DNA from: Aureococcus anophagefferens
Taxonomy: Eukaryota; Sar; Pelagophyceae; Pelagomonadales; Pelagomonadaceae
Length of the DNA stretch: 64,000 nucleotides
Assembly: GCF_000186865.1 (NCBI RefSeq)
Contig: NW_008705564.1
Coordinates: forward strand, 1,737,168 to 1,801,167
Direction: 5' to 3'
Of the stretch, positions 1-12,320 are shown piece after piece. How positions within the stretch are numbered: the first letter of the stretch is position 1; the number at the start of each line of letters is the position of its first letter. The notes below the pieces were generated by a model, which saw only the letters and a list, made by a program, of their open reading frames with translations, was not told the origin of the DNA and made no database searches. The translations under genes were made by a program, and so were the position numbers.

Positions 1-3000
1 GACGACGAGCTCGACGGCGACGAGTCGGACGAGACGCCCTCGCGGTGGGCCGCCGAGGCGCCGCGCTGCACCGTCTTCGAGGAGCTGGTCGCCGTGCCCC
101 ACGCGCGCCTCGACTTCAGCGGCGACCTCTGCCTCGGTAATTCCCGCGACGAGCTCCGGCGGAAGCTGCGGCCGGGCAACGACGAGTATTTGGTGGCGTC
201 GCGCGCCGAGGGCGGCACGTTCGTCGCGCGGTCCGAGCGGCCGGGCGACGTCGAGGTCGTGCGCGTGCTGCTCGGCGCCGCGTCGCCGGAGCACGTGCCG
301 CGCACGCTCGTGGTCTGCGGCCGGCGGCTCGACGTGTCGAAGGACGACCGGCGCTGGTACGACGTCGCGCTCTCGGACGGCGACCGGCGGGTCTGCGCGG
401 CGCTCGGGGGCGTGGCCCTGAGCCTGCTGGGCTCGAACACGGCGGGCAACCCGCCCCTGCTTGATGCTTTAGAGCTCTACGTCGCCGCGCCGGCCGAGGG
501 CGCGGCGGCGGTGCCGGAGGCCGCGGCCGCGGCGCCGGCGCCGCCCGAGGACGCGGCGGCGCACCACCCCCCTTTGTGCGCGCGGGGCCCCGCGCTCCAG
601 CGCTGCCTCGTCGCCGCCGCGCGCGCCGCGGCCATCGCCGCGGCGGCCGTCGCCGGCGACGTCGACGCCGCCGACGTGTTCCCGAGGGACGGGCGGGATC
701 CCTTTGGTGGTGTAGTGTCTCTCGCAACAAAAGCTTCGAAGCCGAACCCGCTCTGCCGCGCGGCGCTGCGGCTCGTGGAGAAGACGTGCCTCGGCGAGTC
801 GCAGCGGGCCCTGGCCTTCGCCGCGGCGACGCTCGTCCGCGTCGGCTGCGACTTCGACGGCGACGCCGCGGCGCTCGCGGTCGACGGCGCGCGGTTGGAT
901 CGCCTCGACGGCGCGCTCTTCGCGGGCGACGAGCCGCGGCGGCCGCCTTTGGGCGTCGCGCGCCTCGCGCTGACGCTCGCGGAGCGGCGGCCCGCGGCCT
1001 TCGAGGCGCGCTTCGGCGGCCGCGAGGGCTTTGGGTTCGCGCGCGCGCTCGACGCGTTCGCGGCCACGAAGAGCCAGAGCTCCCCGGCGGCGAAGCGCGA
1101 CACCGCGGGCGTGCTCGTGCGCCTCGCCTGCGGCGAGCTCTTCTGCCGCTGCCGGGCCGCGCCCGACGACGACGCGCCCGACGTCGCGCGGGCCGGCTGG
1201 CTCGCGCTCCTGCCGCTCCTCGAGGACGGCGACGCCGCGGACGCGGCGTGCGAGCGGTTGGCCGCGTGCTTCGGCGACGCGATGGCCGACGACCCGGCGG
1301 GCGCCGCGCGCGCGTCCACGGACGGCGTCGATCCCACGGCGCCGAGCCCGCGCAAGGTCGTGCCCATGGACGAGTCCAAGGACGAGGACGAGGATTTGTG
1401 CGAGTCGAAGGAGGCGCCGGCGGAGGACGCGGGTCCCGACCGCGTGCCCGTGTCGCGGATGACCAAGGGCGGCTTCCTCGTGGCGGCGGTCCTCCCCCTG
1501 CTCCTGGACCGCCTGCGGAAGCACGTCGTCGTCGCCTGCCTCGACGGCGGCGGCGCCGTGCGGACGCCGGGCGACCTCGGGTCGCCGTGCGCGACAGGGC
1601 AGCACAAGAGAGCGAAATTCCCAACTTCAAAGGCTCATATCTCGGCCGTTTTCCACTCGTTTTGGCTGACTTTTGGACGAGCGATCATCTCTCGGAACGG
1701 TCTCGAAGCGTGGATGCTTTTTCCGGAACGCGCGCGCGCGGAACACTCATGTTGAAGCGACTTGAATCACTCTTTTCCTGCCCAGGTGCGCGATCGCGCG
1801 GTACCTGGCCACGGTGCTCGACGTCGTCGCGCGCGCGTGGGCGACGGGCGACGCCGCGCTCGCGCGCGTGCTGGGCGCGCGGGCCGCGGCCTTCTTCGCC
1901 GGGGAGCTGCGCTACGCGGCCTGCCACGACGCCGTGAACAAGAAGCGGCGGCGCCACGCGCGCGACCTCCGCCGCGGCGACGGCGTCGAGTGGGACGGCG
2001 ACGCGGACGGCTCCTGGTTCGCGCCGGGCGAGGCCGACGACGGCTCGCCGGACACGCTGCGCGGCGACGTCGTCGTGTTGCTCCTGCGGAGCCTGGAACG
2101 GCTCTGCGCGGGCGCGCCGCCGGCGAAGGGCGAGCGCCGCGGCCGGAGCGAGTCGCAGGGCTCCGACGGCGGGTCCCAGGCCCTGTCCCAGGACGAGCGG
2201 CCGCCCAAGGACGAGACCACCTCGCCGGCGAAGCCGCCGCCCGTCGACGCGACGGCGCTGCGCTGCGCCGCGGACGCGGGCCGCGGCGGCGTCGCCGCGT
2301 GCGCGCCGCGGCCGCTGTCCGCGGACGCGGGCGCCGCGGCCGCGCGCGCGGGCGCGCGGGCCGCGCGCGCGGCGGCGGCGGGCGCGCTCGACGAGGCCGG
2401 CGACGTCGGCGTGACCCTGGGCGACGCGCTCGTGGCGCGCGCGCGGCGGGCGCTGGCGGCGCTGGCCGCCGAGGCCGCGCCGGGCGGCCCCGCGGACCTC
2501 GACGACGACGCGCGGCAGCGCGCGACGTCCTACGACGAGGAGTGCGGCGACGCGTCGCCCCTGCTCCTCAACGCCGACGGCGACGACGACGACCACGCGG
2601 GCTGCCCGGCCCCGGCGACCGACGCGTGGGACGACGACGACGACGACGACGTCGGAGACGACGCGACGATCCCGCCTTTGGATGATCCGACGCGCGCGGC
2701 GGTGAAGACACATGGCGCGCCCTGGTGGCTGCCCCTGGTCGTCGCGCGCGAGTGCGACGCGCCGCCCGCGGGCGCGGCGTCGCCGCGGTCCGCGCTGGCC
2801 TGCGCGTTCCTCACGGCGGCGCTCGGCGCGCTCGCGTCCTTCGGGGGCGCCTTCGGCGACGCCGCGGGCGACCGCTGGCCGCCGGCCTTTGTGGCCGCGG
2901 CCTGCGACGCCGTCGCGTCCAGGGAGCTCGGCGCGGCGGCGCGCAACGCGGCGAAGCGCGTGCTCCGGCGGCTCTGCGGCGGCAGCGGCCGCGAGTACCG

Positions 3001-6000
3001 CGCCTGCCGCGACTCCCACGTCTTCGCGCGCCACGCGGCGAAGCTCGTGGGCGCGCTGCGGGGCCTGGGCGAGCGGCGCGAGCTGTCCTACGGCGCGACG
3101 GTCGCGCTCGACGCGTCCTTGCGGAAGTTGCTGCGCCTCGCAAGAGCGAGAAGCCACCACTGGCGCACGTTCTGCTCGCGGCCGCGCCTCGAGCGGCCCG
3201 GCGACGGGGCGAACGACGACGAGGCGCGGGGCGGGACCATCGTCATCGACGGCGACGACGACGCGCGGGACGACGACGACGCCGCGTCGCTCGCGGACGC
3301 GTCGGACGACGAAACTGACGGCGACGGCTTCGCCCGCGCGCCCTGCTGCGCCGTGACGCTCTTCCGCCTCTGCGTGCGGCTCCCGCGGGGGTCGGCGCGC
3401 GACGCGGCGCTCGAGCTGCTGGAGCGGTGCGCGCGGCCGCGGCCAACGGACGACGACGACGGCGCGCGCGAGGACGCGCGCGCGGACGCGGAGCGCGACG
3501 GTGCGCGCCGCGCGGAGACGCGCCACCGGCGGCGCTTCGCGCGCTTTTTAGGCTACGACAAACCGGCGGCGGCGGCGGCGCCGGGCCTGAGCCGCGCGGC
3601 GTGCGGTCTGGTCGACGCGCTCGGCGCCGAGGCCGCGCGCGACTGCCTCGCCTTCTCGGACGCCGTCGTCCTCGACGGCGACACGCGGGGCTGCCGCGCG
3701 CTGGGCGCGGCGGTGCTGCGCCACTGCTGGGCCGCGCTGCCCGCGGCCGCGCGGCGCCGCGTGCTCGAGGCGACGGCGCGGGCCGCGCCGCGCGCGCTCC
3801 GGCGCTCGGGCGGGTCGCGCGGCGCGGAGCTGCTGGCCGTCGTGCGCCTCGGGGCCGCGGCGGCGCTCGACGACGAGGCGGCGGCGCCCAAGGTCCTCGG
3901 CGGCGACGCGCTCGACGCGCTCTGCCGCGCGGTCGCGCGCGGCCTCGACGCGGGCGGCGACGACGACGGCGACCGCCGCGCGGTCTACGCGGCGACGGAC
4001 GCCTTCTTCGGCGGCGGGCCGCGCTACTTCGACTACGACGCCGACGCCCTCGCCCCCGGCGCGGATCGGCCGGACCTGGCGCTGATCCGGGCCGCCGCGG
4101 AGGCGGACGCGTCGTCGGCGCGCGACGTCGACGCGCGCGGCGTCCTCGACGACGTCGGCGACGACGGCGACGCGGCGCTCGCCGCGGACCGCGTGACCTA
4201 CGTGGTCCAGAGCGGCGAGGCCGGCGAGTCCGCGGGCGTGGTCCGGGTCGTCGGCGCGGACGCGCGCGTCGTGCCCGAGCGCGGCGCGGCGCCGGCGAGC
4301 CCGCGGTCGCGGTCCCGCGCGCCGTCGGCGCTGTCCGAGGCGACGGCGGAGCCCGCGGAGGAGGCGCCGCCCGCGCCCAAGGCGCCCGTCGCGTCGGCGC
4401 CGCGGCGCCACCGCCGGGGCCCCGCGCTGCAGGCGCTCGAGGACGTACGCAAGGGCGCGCGGTTCACGGAGAGCTGCTCCATCGCCCAGCTCCGCGGCGT
4501 GCGGCGCATCCACGCCATCGAGCTGCGCCTGCGGGAGCCCCGGGGCCGCTACGTGCGGCGGCTGCGCGTCTGGTACGTCGCGCGCGAGGTCGATAGCATC
4601 GGCGAGCTCGCGGTCCCCGCGAACTGGCCCAAGTGGTCCGTCGCGGCGACGGCGCGGCTCACGCGGGGCCAGACGTCCGTGAAGATCCCCCTGCCGGCGC
4701 CCCTCGTCGCCGCGAACCTGCTCTTCGAGTACGAGGACTTTTACCCGCAGCGGACGACGCCCGGCGGCGGCGCGCCGCGCGGCGGCGACCGGGGCCGCGC
4801 GGGCGCCTCCGGGTCGCGGTCCGGCGCCTGCCTCCACTGCCCGCGCTGCGGCCGCGCCGTCACGGACGCCCACGGCGTCTGCCAGCACTGCGGCGAGGTC
4901 GCGTTCCAGTGCCGCCAGTGCCGCCACATCAACTACGAGCGTTTGGACGCGTTCTTGTGCGTGGAATGCGGCTACTGCGCCTTCGGCGACTTCGGCTACC
5001 GGCTCCGGTCCGAGGCGGCGCCGGACGCGCTGGCCATCGCGTCGGCGGAAGAACTGGAAGCCGCGCGGCGGCGGCTCCAGGACCGCGCGGACGTCTGCCG
5101 CGACACGCGCGCGACGCTCCGGCGGTTATTACCGGAATGCGCGCGGCTCGCGCGCTGCGTCGCGGGCCGCGGCGACGGGCCCGACGACGACGACGCGGGT
5201 TTGGCGCGGTGCGGCGGCGCCTGGACGGCCGTCGACGCCGCGTCGTTCGCGCTCGCGGCCGCGGCGGACGCGCGGTCGCTCGGGTCGCCCGCGGCCGCGG
5301 CGCGCGTCGCGGCGGATTTGGGCGGGCTGCTCGCCGTCGTCGCGCCGTCGCCCCCGGTCGTGGCGGCGCTCTTCGACCGCGACCAGGTCCTGGGCTGCGA
5401 CGCGGAGCCCGCGGCGCCGCCGCGGACCGGCGGCGGCCGCGACCGCGTGCTGACGCTCGAGGGCGTCGTGCCCGGCGCGCCCGCGTCGCTCGGCGCGTCG
5501 CTCGCGCGCGCGCGGCTCCGGGGCGAGGGCCCCGGCGGCCGCGGGCTCGCGTCTTTTGCGTTGGGGGGGTCGCGGGTCTTCGCGGCGCCGCCGGGCGGAG
5601 CGACGGCCTTGCTCGCGACGGAGGACCGGCTCGCGCGGCGCGCGGCGCTCCTGGGCCGCGTCGGCGCGCCGCCGGGCGCCTACGGCGCGCGGCGCGACGG
5701 GTCCCTGGCGGCGCTCGTCGAGTCGACGGCGGCGCTGCGCCAGGGCCGCGCGCGGCTCGCGGGCGCGCTCGGCGCCGGCGCGNNNNNNNNNNNNNNNNNN
5801 NNNNNNNNNNNNNNNNNNNNNNNNNNNNNNNNNNNNNNNNNNNNNNNNNNNNNNNNNNNNNNNNNNNNNNNNNNNNNNNNNNNNNNNNNNNNNNNNNNNN
5901 NNNNNNNNNNNNNNNNNNNNNNNNNNNNNNNNNNNNNNNNNNNNNNNNNNNNNNNNNNNNNNNNNNNNNNNNNNNNNNNNGCGGCGGAGTTCGTCGCCGG

Positions 6001-6180
6001 CGCGCCCGCGCCGCCGACGCACCGCGTCCACGTCCGCGCGCCCGCGGCCGCGGCCGCGGCGGCGCCGCCGCGCGCGCCGCGGCGCCGCGCGGCGCCGGCG
6101 ACGTCGGCGCCGCTGCTGTCCCTCTCCGGCGGCCCCGGCGACCGCGAGCTCGCCTTCCTCCTCGGCGAGGGCCGCGGCCG

Positions 6181-6212
<32 letters not shown>

Positions 6213-6367
6213 GCGGCGACGACGGGCCGCCGCGCGGCGCGGTCCGCGCGGACGACGACGACGACGACCTGCGCGACGACGACGACGACGACGACATGGA
6301 CGACGTCGACGACGACGACGACGACGACGCGAGCGCGCCGGAGCCGGCCGCGCGCGCGGGCGGCGCG

Positions 6368-6409
<42 letters not shown>

Positions 6410-9042
6410 TTCCGCGGGGACCGCGCGGACGACGGCGAGCCCGCGCCCGCGGCGGCGCCGGCGCCGGCGGCCGACGCCGCGGCGCGGGCGCGCGCGCCGC
6501 CGCCGAGTAGGGCCGACGCGGCCGCGAGCGACGACGCGGGCTTGGACGCCGTCGCGGAAGCCGCCGAGGCCGCGGACGCGGCCGTCCGCGCGGCGCTGGC
6601 CGACCTGGCGGCCCCGGCGCCGCCGCCGTCGCCGCGGCGGCGCAAGCGCGACCGCGGCGGGTCCGCGCCGGAGGCGCCCGGCGAGGCGCGCGCGGGCCGG
6701 CTCCGCGACGCGCGCGCGGCCGTCGAGGCGCTGCTCACGGCGTCGCACCGCGAGGACCGGCGCCGCCGCGAGGCGTTGGCCAGCGCCGCCCGCGCCGAGG
6801 AGCGCGGCGACGGCCCGCGGCGGGCGGGCGGCGGCGCCGCCGTCGCGCTCTGCGACGTCTACGAGCGCGACTGCGCGGCGCTCCACGGCGAGCTCCGGCG
6901 CGCGGCGCGCGAGGCGAGCGAGACCGTGGCGCGCATGCGCGCCTGGTACCTGCGGGACGGCGGCGGCGAGGTTCCGGACGACGGCGACGAGTCCGACGAC
7001 GGCGTCGCGCTCGAGGCGCCGCGGTGCTCGCGGGCGGCCGCCGCGGCCGTCGGGCGGCTCGCGGCCGTCGCGGGCGAGCTGGCGAAGCGGCCCCGGGGCC
7101 GCGACGCGCTGGACCGCGCGGGGGTCGCCGCCGCGCTGCTCGGCGCCGCCGCGCGGCCCGCGACGACGGCGGGGTCCCGCGCGGAGTGCGGCCGCGCGCT
7201 CCGCGAGTTGTGCGCGCGGAGCGGCGGCGCGAGGACCGCCGTCTTCCTCGAGCTGCGGCGCTCCCGCGACGCCGCGCTCGCGGGCACGGCCCCCGCGGCC
7301 GCGGGCCGCGCGCTGCGCGTCTTCCGCGACCACGTCGCCGCGCCGCCCGCGGACCGCGACGGCGCGGGCGGCGCCGCGTTGTTCGAAGACTCCGAGGCCT
7401 TCGCGCGGGAGACGGCCAAGCTCGCGGCGCCCGTCGACAGCCCCGAGGCCGCGGAGCACGTGCTCCGGCCGGCGCTCGGCGTCCTCTGCAAGCTCGCGGC
7501 TTCGGAGGGCCGGGGCGGCGGGACGCTCGCGTGGCTCCGGTCCGAGCTCGCGGCGGCGCCCACCGCGGCGTCGGACCGGCGCCGCGCGCTCGCCTGGATC
7601 TCGCCGGACATGGCGTTGCGCGCGGCGAAGCTGCGGCGCGCCCTGCGCTGCCTCCGGGGCGCGCCCCTGGACCGCGCGGACGGCGCGCGGACGGTGGACG
7701 GCTGGTTCGCGGCCGCGCTCGCGTCGCCCGCGCTCGCGTGCCGGCGCCAGGCGAGCCTGCTCTTGTTGGCCGCCTGCGGCGAGGAGCCGGCGCCGGGCGT
7801 GGTGAACACGGCCGGCGCGCTGGCCGGTTTGGAGTTCGCGTGCGCGGCGCTCGGCGCCGTCGCGGCGGGCGGCTCGGCGAGCGGCCGCGGCGACCAGCTC
7901 GTGGCCGCGGTCTTCGAGCTCGTCGCCGACGAGGGGCCCCGGGGGCCGTCGGAGGCGACGCGGGCGCGGCGGGCTTATTTGCGGGCCCGGGGCTTCGGGG
8001 GCTTCGCGTGCCGGCTCGCGCGGTTGGAGGCGGCGAAGGTCCTCGACCGCGACGACGCGCTCGCGACGCGGCGCCGCGGCGGCGTCGACGCGCTGGCGTC
8101 CATCGCCGTCGCGGGCGACGGCGCGCCGGGGCTGCTGCCGCTGGCGGACCTCGCGATCGCGCTGCGCGCGCCGGAGCGGCCCGGAAGCCCGGCGTCCGAG
8201 GGCGAGGAGTCGGCCGCGTCCGCGGCCGCGCGCGCGGCGCGCCGCGAGGCGCTCCACGTGCCCCTCGAGGCGACGCTCGCGCTGCGGGAGCTGCGGCTGC
8301 TCCGCAGCGTCGACACGGAGGACGCCGCGGAGATGCTCGCGAGGGTCGCGCGCTTCGCGCCGGCCGCGGACCCGTCGAAGGCGCGCCGCGACTGGTTCGC
8401 CGCGCCGGAGCCCGCGGCCGCGGCGCCCAAGTGGCGCCGCGAGGACCGCTACGCCTTCCTCGCCGCGGCCTGCGACCTGCTCCGGCGGCGCCGCGCGCAC
8501 CGGCTCCACGCGCTGGCCGAGGAGCCGCCGCCGCGGCTGTCGGTCGCGTCCGTCGAAGGCCTGCTCCGCGACATGGGCGACGCCGTGTGCCCGAAGAAGG
8601 CCAAGGCGCGCGTGGCGCTCCAGCTGCGGCGCGCGCCGACGCAGGAGGAGTTCTTCCGCGGGAATCTCCCGAGGTCGGCCGTGGACTTGGACGACGTGCC
8701 CGCGTCGACGCCGCGCGGCGCCGGCGGCGCGCGCCGCGACGACGACGACGACGGCGGCGGCCGCGAGCCGACGATGGGCGACGTGCGCAACAAGATCGCC
8801 AAGGACCTGGACATGGCCGACGCGGCGGAGATGCTGGAGCTCGTGGTCTGCGACCGCATCGTGAATTTGGACTTGCCCGTAAGAGGGGTCCACGCGCGCT
8901 TGTGGGCGCCCAAGGCGAACGCGCCGCGGTCGCGCGCGCACCGGCGCCAGCTCGGCGCCCTCGCCGCGGCGCTCGGCGGGCCGTCCGTGGGCGACGACGA
9001 CGACGACGACGACGTCGACGACGACGACGACGACGACATGCG

Positions 9043-9089
<47 letters not shown>

Positions 9090-11944
9090 TGGACGAGGAC
9101 GACGTGGACGACGACGACGACGACGGCGACGCGCACCCGCTCCTCGACGACGACGACGACGACGAGCTCGACGACGACGACGACGAGGGCGCGGCGCACC
9201 CGGCCATCGCGGCCGCGTCGGCCGCGCTCGGCCTCGCGTCGCCTCCGGCGCTCGGCGGCCGGAGCCCGCGGTCGCCGGGCTCCGGCGACCGGTCGCCGAA
9301 GCGGCGGCGGCGCGCGAAGCGCCAGCTGCCGCCCATGCTCGTGACCTACCGCTTGACGGGCGTCGACGGCGAGGCGACGGAGGAGCGGCTGGAGACGCTG
9401 GGCGGAGGCGGCGCGAAGTCGGACGCGGCGGACAAATACGCGGCGACGGCGGCCATCGCCGCGGCGGACGGCCTCGTGGAGCTCGTGCGCCTGGTGGCCA
9501 CGGGCGACGAGGCGCTCGTGCCCCGGGCGCTGAGTTTATTGCGCATGTGCGCGCAGGTCGAGGCGCACGCGCGGCAGCTCGCGGAGCTCGGCGCGCCCGG
9601 CGCGCTATTGGCGCGGCTCGTGTCCGCGCTCAAGGCGCGGAGCGGCGCGACGGAGATGGTCGAGAAGCTGCTGAGTCTATTGGAGCGCCTCGCGCCCGCG
9701 GCCGCCGAGGCGTCGTCGGGCGGGCAGGCGTCGCAGACGCTGTCCGACGACGACGGGTCGCACTTGGAGACGTTGGTCGGCGGCCTCGGCGACCCGCGCG
9801 TCGCCGCGGCGCTCGTGCGGACGCCGGCGCTGCGCAAGGCCGTCTGCCGCCTGTTGCCGGCGCTCGCCTACGGCAAGAAGGACGCGGCGGATTCGCTGGC
9901 CGCGCGCGTCGCCGACTGCGCGAGGGATTTGGCCAGCTGGGCGACGTGCCGCGGCGACGACGCGCGCGTCGAGGCGTCGTGCCTGCGCGAGGCCGTCGAG
10001 GGCCTCGGCGGCTTCGGCGATCACGACGCCCTGGCGCCGGGCGCCGAGGACGTCGGCGACGCGCTCGCGAGGGTCGGCTTTGCAAAGTCATTGGCGGAGG
10101 CGCTGGCCGCCGCTTTACCGAAGCGGTTCCCGAAGCTCGCCTGGGCCGAGAAGCGCGCCGACGTCGCGAGCCCCGCGGACTGGGTCGCGGCCCTCGACGC
10201 GGCGACGCCGACCATCGAGGCCTGCGTCGACGGTCTGCGGGGCTGCTGCCTCGCGTCGCGCGCCTGCGGCGCCGCGGCGCTCGCCGCGGGCGCGCTCGCC
10301 GCGTGCCACGGCCTCGAGGCGCTCCAGGCGCCGAAGCACCGCGGCGCGTCGCTCAAGGCCGAGGCGCTCCTCGACGCCGTCGCGCGGTCGCGCCACGGCG
10401 GCGCCGCGGCCGCGGTTGTTGAGTTACGGAAAGCTTCTTCCGACGCGCGGAGCGCGTACGCTTTGAAACGGCGCGCGCGGACGCTCAAGCGCCTCGGCCT
10501 CGAGGCCCCCGAGCCCGCGGCGGCCAAGGCGGCGCCCGCGCCGGAGGAGGACCCGGAGCTCGGCGGGCCCCGGTGCGTCGTCTGCCGCGAGGGTTTCCGG
10601 TCGCGGCCCCGCGACGCGCTCGGCTGCTACGTCTTCTCGAAGCTGGCCGTCGCCGACGTCGGCCGCGGCGACGGCGCGTTTCTGTTGGACGACGACGACC
10701 GGAAGCCGCGCGCCGGCGCCGGCGGGCGTTTGGCGTCGGCGCCGTCCGGCGGGTCGTCGCGCGCGGCGCCGCCGGCGCTGTGCTCGTCCGTGTCCGCCAT
10801 GCACTGCATCCACGTGTCGTGCCACCGCGACGCGACGCGCGCCGAGCGGTCGCTGCGGAGCCCGCGCAACGAGTGGGACGGCGCGACGCTGCGGAACTCG
10901 CGGGTCCTGTGCAACTCGATCGTGCCGCTGAAGCCGCCGCCCGGGGCCGGCGGCGACGACGGCGACGGCGACCGCGCGGCGGCGGCGGCGGCCTACGCGT
11001 CGGCCGTGGACCGCCACTTCTCGCGCGCCGCGCAGCTCGGCGTGCCGTCGTCGAGCGGCGGCGGCGCGCAGCGGACCTCTCGCTTCGCGCTCGCCGCGCA
11101 CGACGCGCGGCTGCTATTATTGCGCCTCGCGCACCGCGAGCCGCTCCACGACGAGTGCGGCGGCGGGTCCCGCGAGTCGAACGCGCACCTCGGGCTCTAC
11201 CTGCTCCAGCTCGCGGGCCACCTGCTGGCCGCGCCGCACGCGGCCGACGACCGGTCGCGCGTCGCCGACCTCCGGAAGGCCTTCGCCGCCAGGACCAGGG
11301 ACCTCGACGTCTTCGCGACGGCGTCGGCGCCGGCGCCGGCGCCCGCGGCGCCGCGGGGCCGGTCGCCGTCCGCGAGCCAGCCCGGCGACGCGGCCGCGCA
11401 ATTGGCCGAGGCCGCGCCGTACGTCGCCTTACTCGGCCTCTTCGCGCGCGGCGCGGACTGGGGGCCCGCGCAGCGGCGCCTCTACGCCAAGCTCGCCCTC
11501 CGGCGCGCGTTGGACCGCGCGCGGACGCGCGCGGCGGCGTCCGCGGCCGCGCGCGACCACCGGCGGCACCGCCGCGGCGACGACGCGCCGTCGGCCGCGG
11601 CCGCGTCGCCGCCGGCGAGCCCCCGCGACGGCGCGCTCGACGCGGCGACGGCGACGCGCGCGCGCACCTACGCCAAGAGCGGCCTCACCTACGTCGCGCT
11701 GCTCGACAAGCTCCACGCGCTCGTCGACGTCGCGGTGCCCGCGCGAACCTCCGACGGCGGCGGCCGCGTCGACCTCCACGCGGGCGACCACGCGCGCGTC
11801 GCGGCGGCCGCCGCCGACCTCGCGACCTTCTACGACGACGACCTCCGCGACGCGGACTCGCCGGCCGACGTCCTCGACAAGCTCGACCTCGGCGCCGCGG
11901 GCCTCGACCTCCCCGACGACGTCCGGACCACGATCTTCGGCTGA
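1..11944 (+). CDS. UBR4: UBR4/BIG-type E3 ubiquitin ligase, 3' part (5' end outside window)
   Basis: Coding frame 1 is already open at the window edge, runs to 1586, then continues in frame 2 from 1786 to a TGA at 11942-11944. An introner intron of 199 nt (1587-1785) joins the frames exactly. Two C-terminal landmarks identify the family. One is a cysteine-rich zinc-ribbon segment at about 4830-5015 (CPRCGRAV, CQHCGE, CRQCRHINY, CVECGYC) that closely resembles UBR4/BIG. The other is a C-terminal hemiRING-like segment from about 10574 (CVVCRE, then a His/Cys cluster MHCIHVSCHRD near 10800). UBR4 is a giant N-degron-pathway ubiquitin ligase; the UBR box would lie upstream of this window. The protein carries long aspartate tracts encoded by GAC repeats (about 6184-6415 and 8993-9190) and an assembly gap at 5783-5980. 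A second short intron near 676-735 is possible but unproven. Confidence 0.88.
1595..1785 (+). mobile_element. Introner element, family A, intron in UBR4
   Basis: This 191-bp element begins CAGGGCAGCACAAG and ends CTTTTCCTGCCCAG, which are imperfect inverted repeats. It is flanked by an exact 8-bp duplication GTGCGCGA (1587-1594 and 1786-1793). The upstream copy gives the GT donor and the element's last two bases give the AG acceptor, so the intron is 1587-1785 (199 nt) and splicing restores the uninterrupted exon (S-P-C-A-I-A-R). The frame change between the two halves of UBR4 equals the intron length modulo 3. This is the arrangement known for introner elements of Aureococcus and Micromonas. 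Confidence 0.93.
5783..5980. other. Assembly gap (198 N) inside UBR4
   Basis: There are 198 unknown bases within the UBR4 coding region. The reading frame on both sides is the same if the gap length is correct (198 is a multiple of 3). Confidence 0.99.
6184..6415 (+). repeat. UBR4: GAC-repeat tracts encoding poly-aspartate in UBR4
   Basis: Several runs of GAC trinucleotides, broken by a few other codons, encode aspartate stretches of roughly 5-11 residues. Similar tracts recur at about 8993-9190. The frame is kept throughout, so the tracts behave as coding microsatellites. They give the protein highly acidic linkers. Confidence 0.9.
8993..9190 (+). repeat. UBR4: Second block of GAC-repeat poly-aspartate tracts in UBR4
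   Basis: GAC and GACGAC arrays, interrupted by Val, Met, Glu and Gly codons, encode a strongly acidic stretch of about 65 residues. Like the first block, it sits between globular segments and stays in frame. Confidence 0.9.
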
Positions 11945-12320
11945 GTTGGAGTTGCGTGCACCCCCACCGCTGCACGCCCCTCCCGCTCTCCCTGTGTCGT
12001 GCTCCTACGTAAGGGCGTCACCTGTGAGACTTCCGTGCGCTCGATTTAAGAATGGCGCCTATCGTGACGTAATCGTGCGGCGAATGTGAAGCTCAAATTC
12101 TTCAAAAACGAGCACCGCGCCAGCGAAGCGCTTGTTGTGTCGGACGATCGCGCCTGCTGTCAACGCCGTTAGCCCCTCCTGGACGCTCCGAGAGGCCGAC
12201 GACAAACCCCAAAGCCGTTCAAAGCAAAACAACCGCCGCCCGCAACCGTGCGCCCTCGCCCGCGCGCCCAACTGTCCCGCAGAACACACACCTGTGGCAA
12301 ATTCCGCGCCCGGTGGCACC
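11945..12320. other. Intergenic region between UBR4 and the plastid-type protein gene
   Basis: No convincing coding frame was found here. The base composition is visibly less GC-rich than in the flanking genes, consistent with the 3' end of UBR4 and the promoter and 5' leader of the next gene. An ATG-initiated frame opens upstream at 12132, but the signal-peptide-like start at 12321 is preferred. Confidence 0.5.

Noticed and set aside
116..1630. Long open frames on the strand opposite UBR4 and other genes, some beginning MKLGISLSCAAL
   Set aside because: In very GC-rich DNA the complementary frames of real genes lack stops by chance. The repeated MKLGISLSC start is simply the reverse translation of family A introner ends, so it marks elements, not genes.
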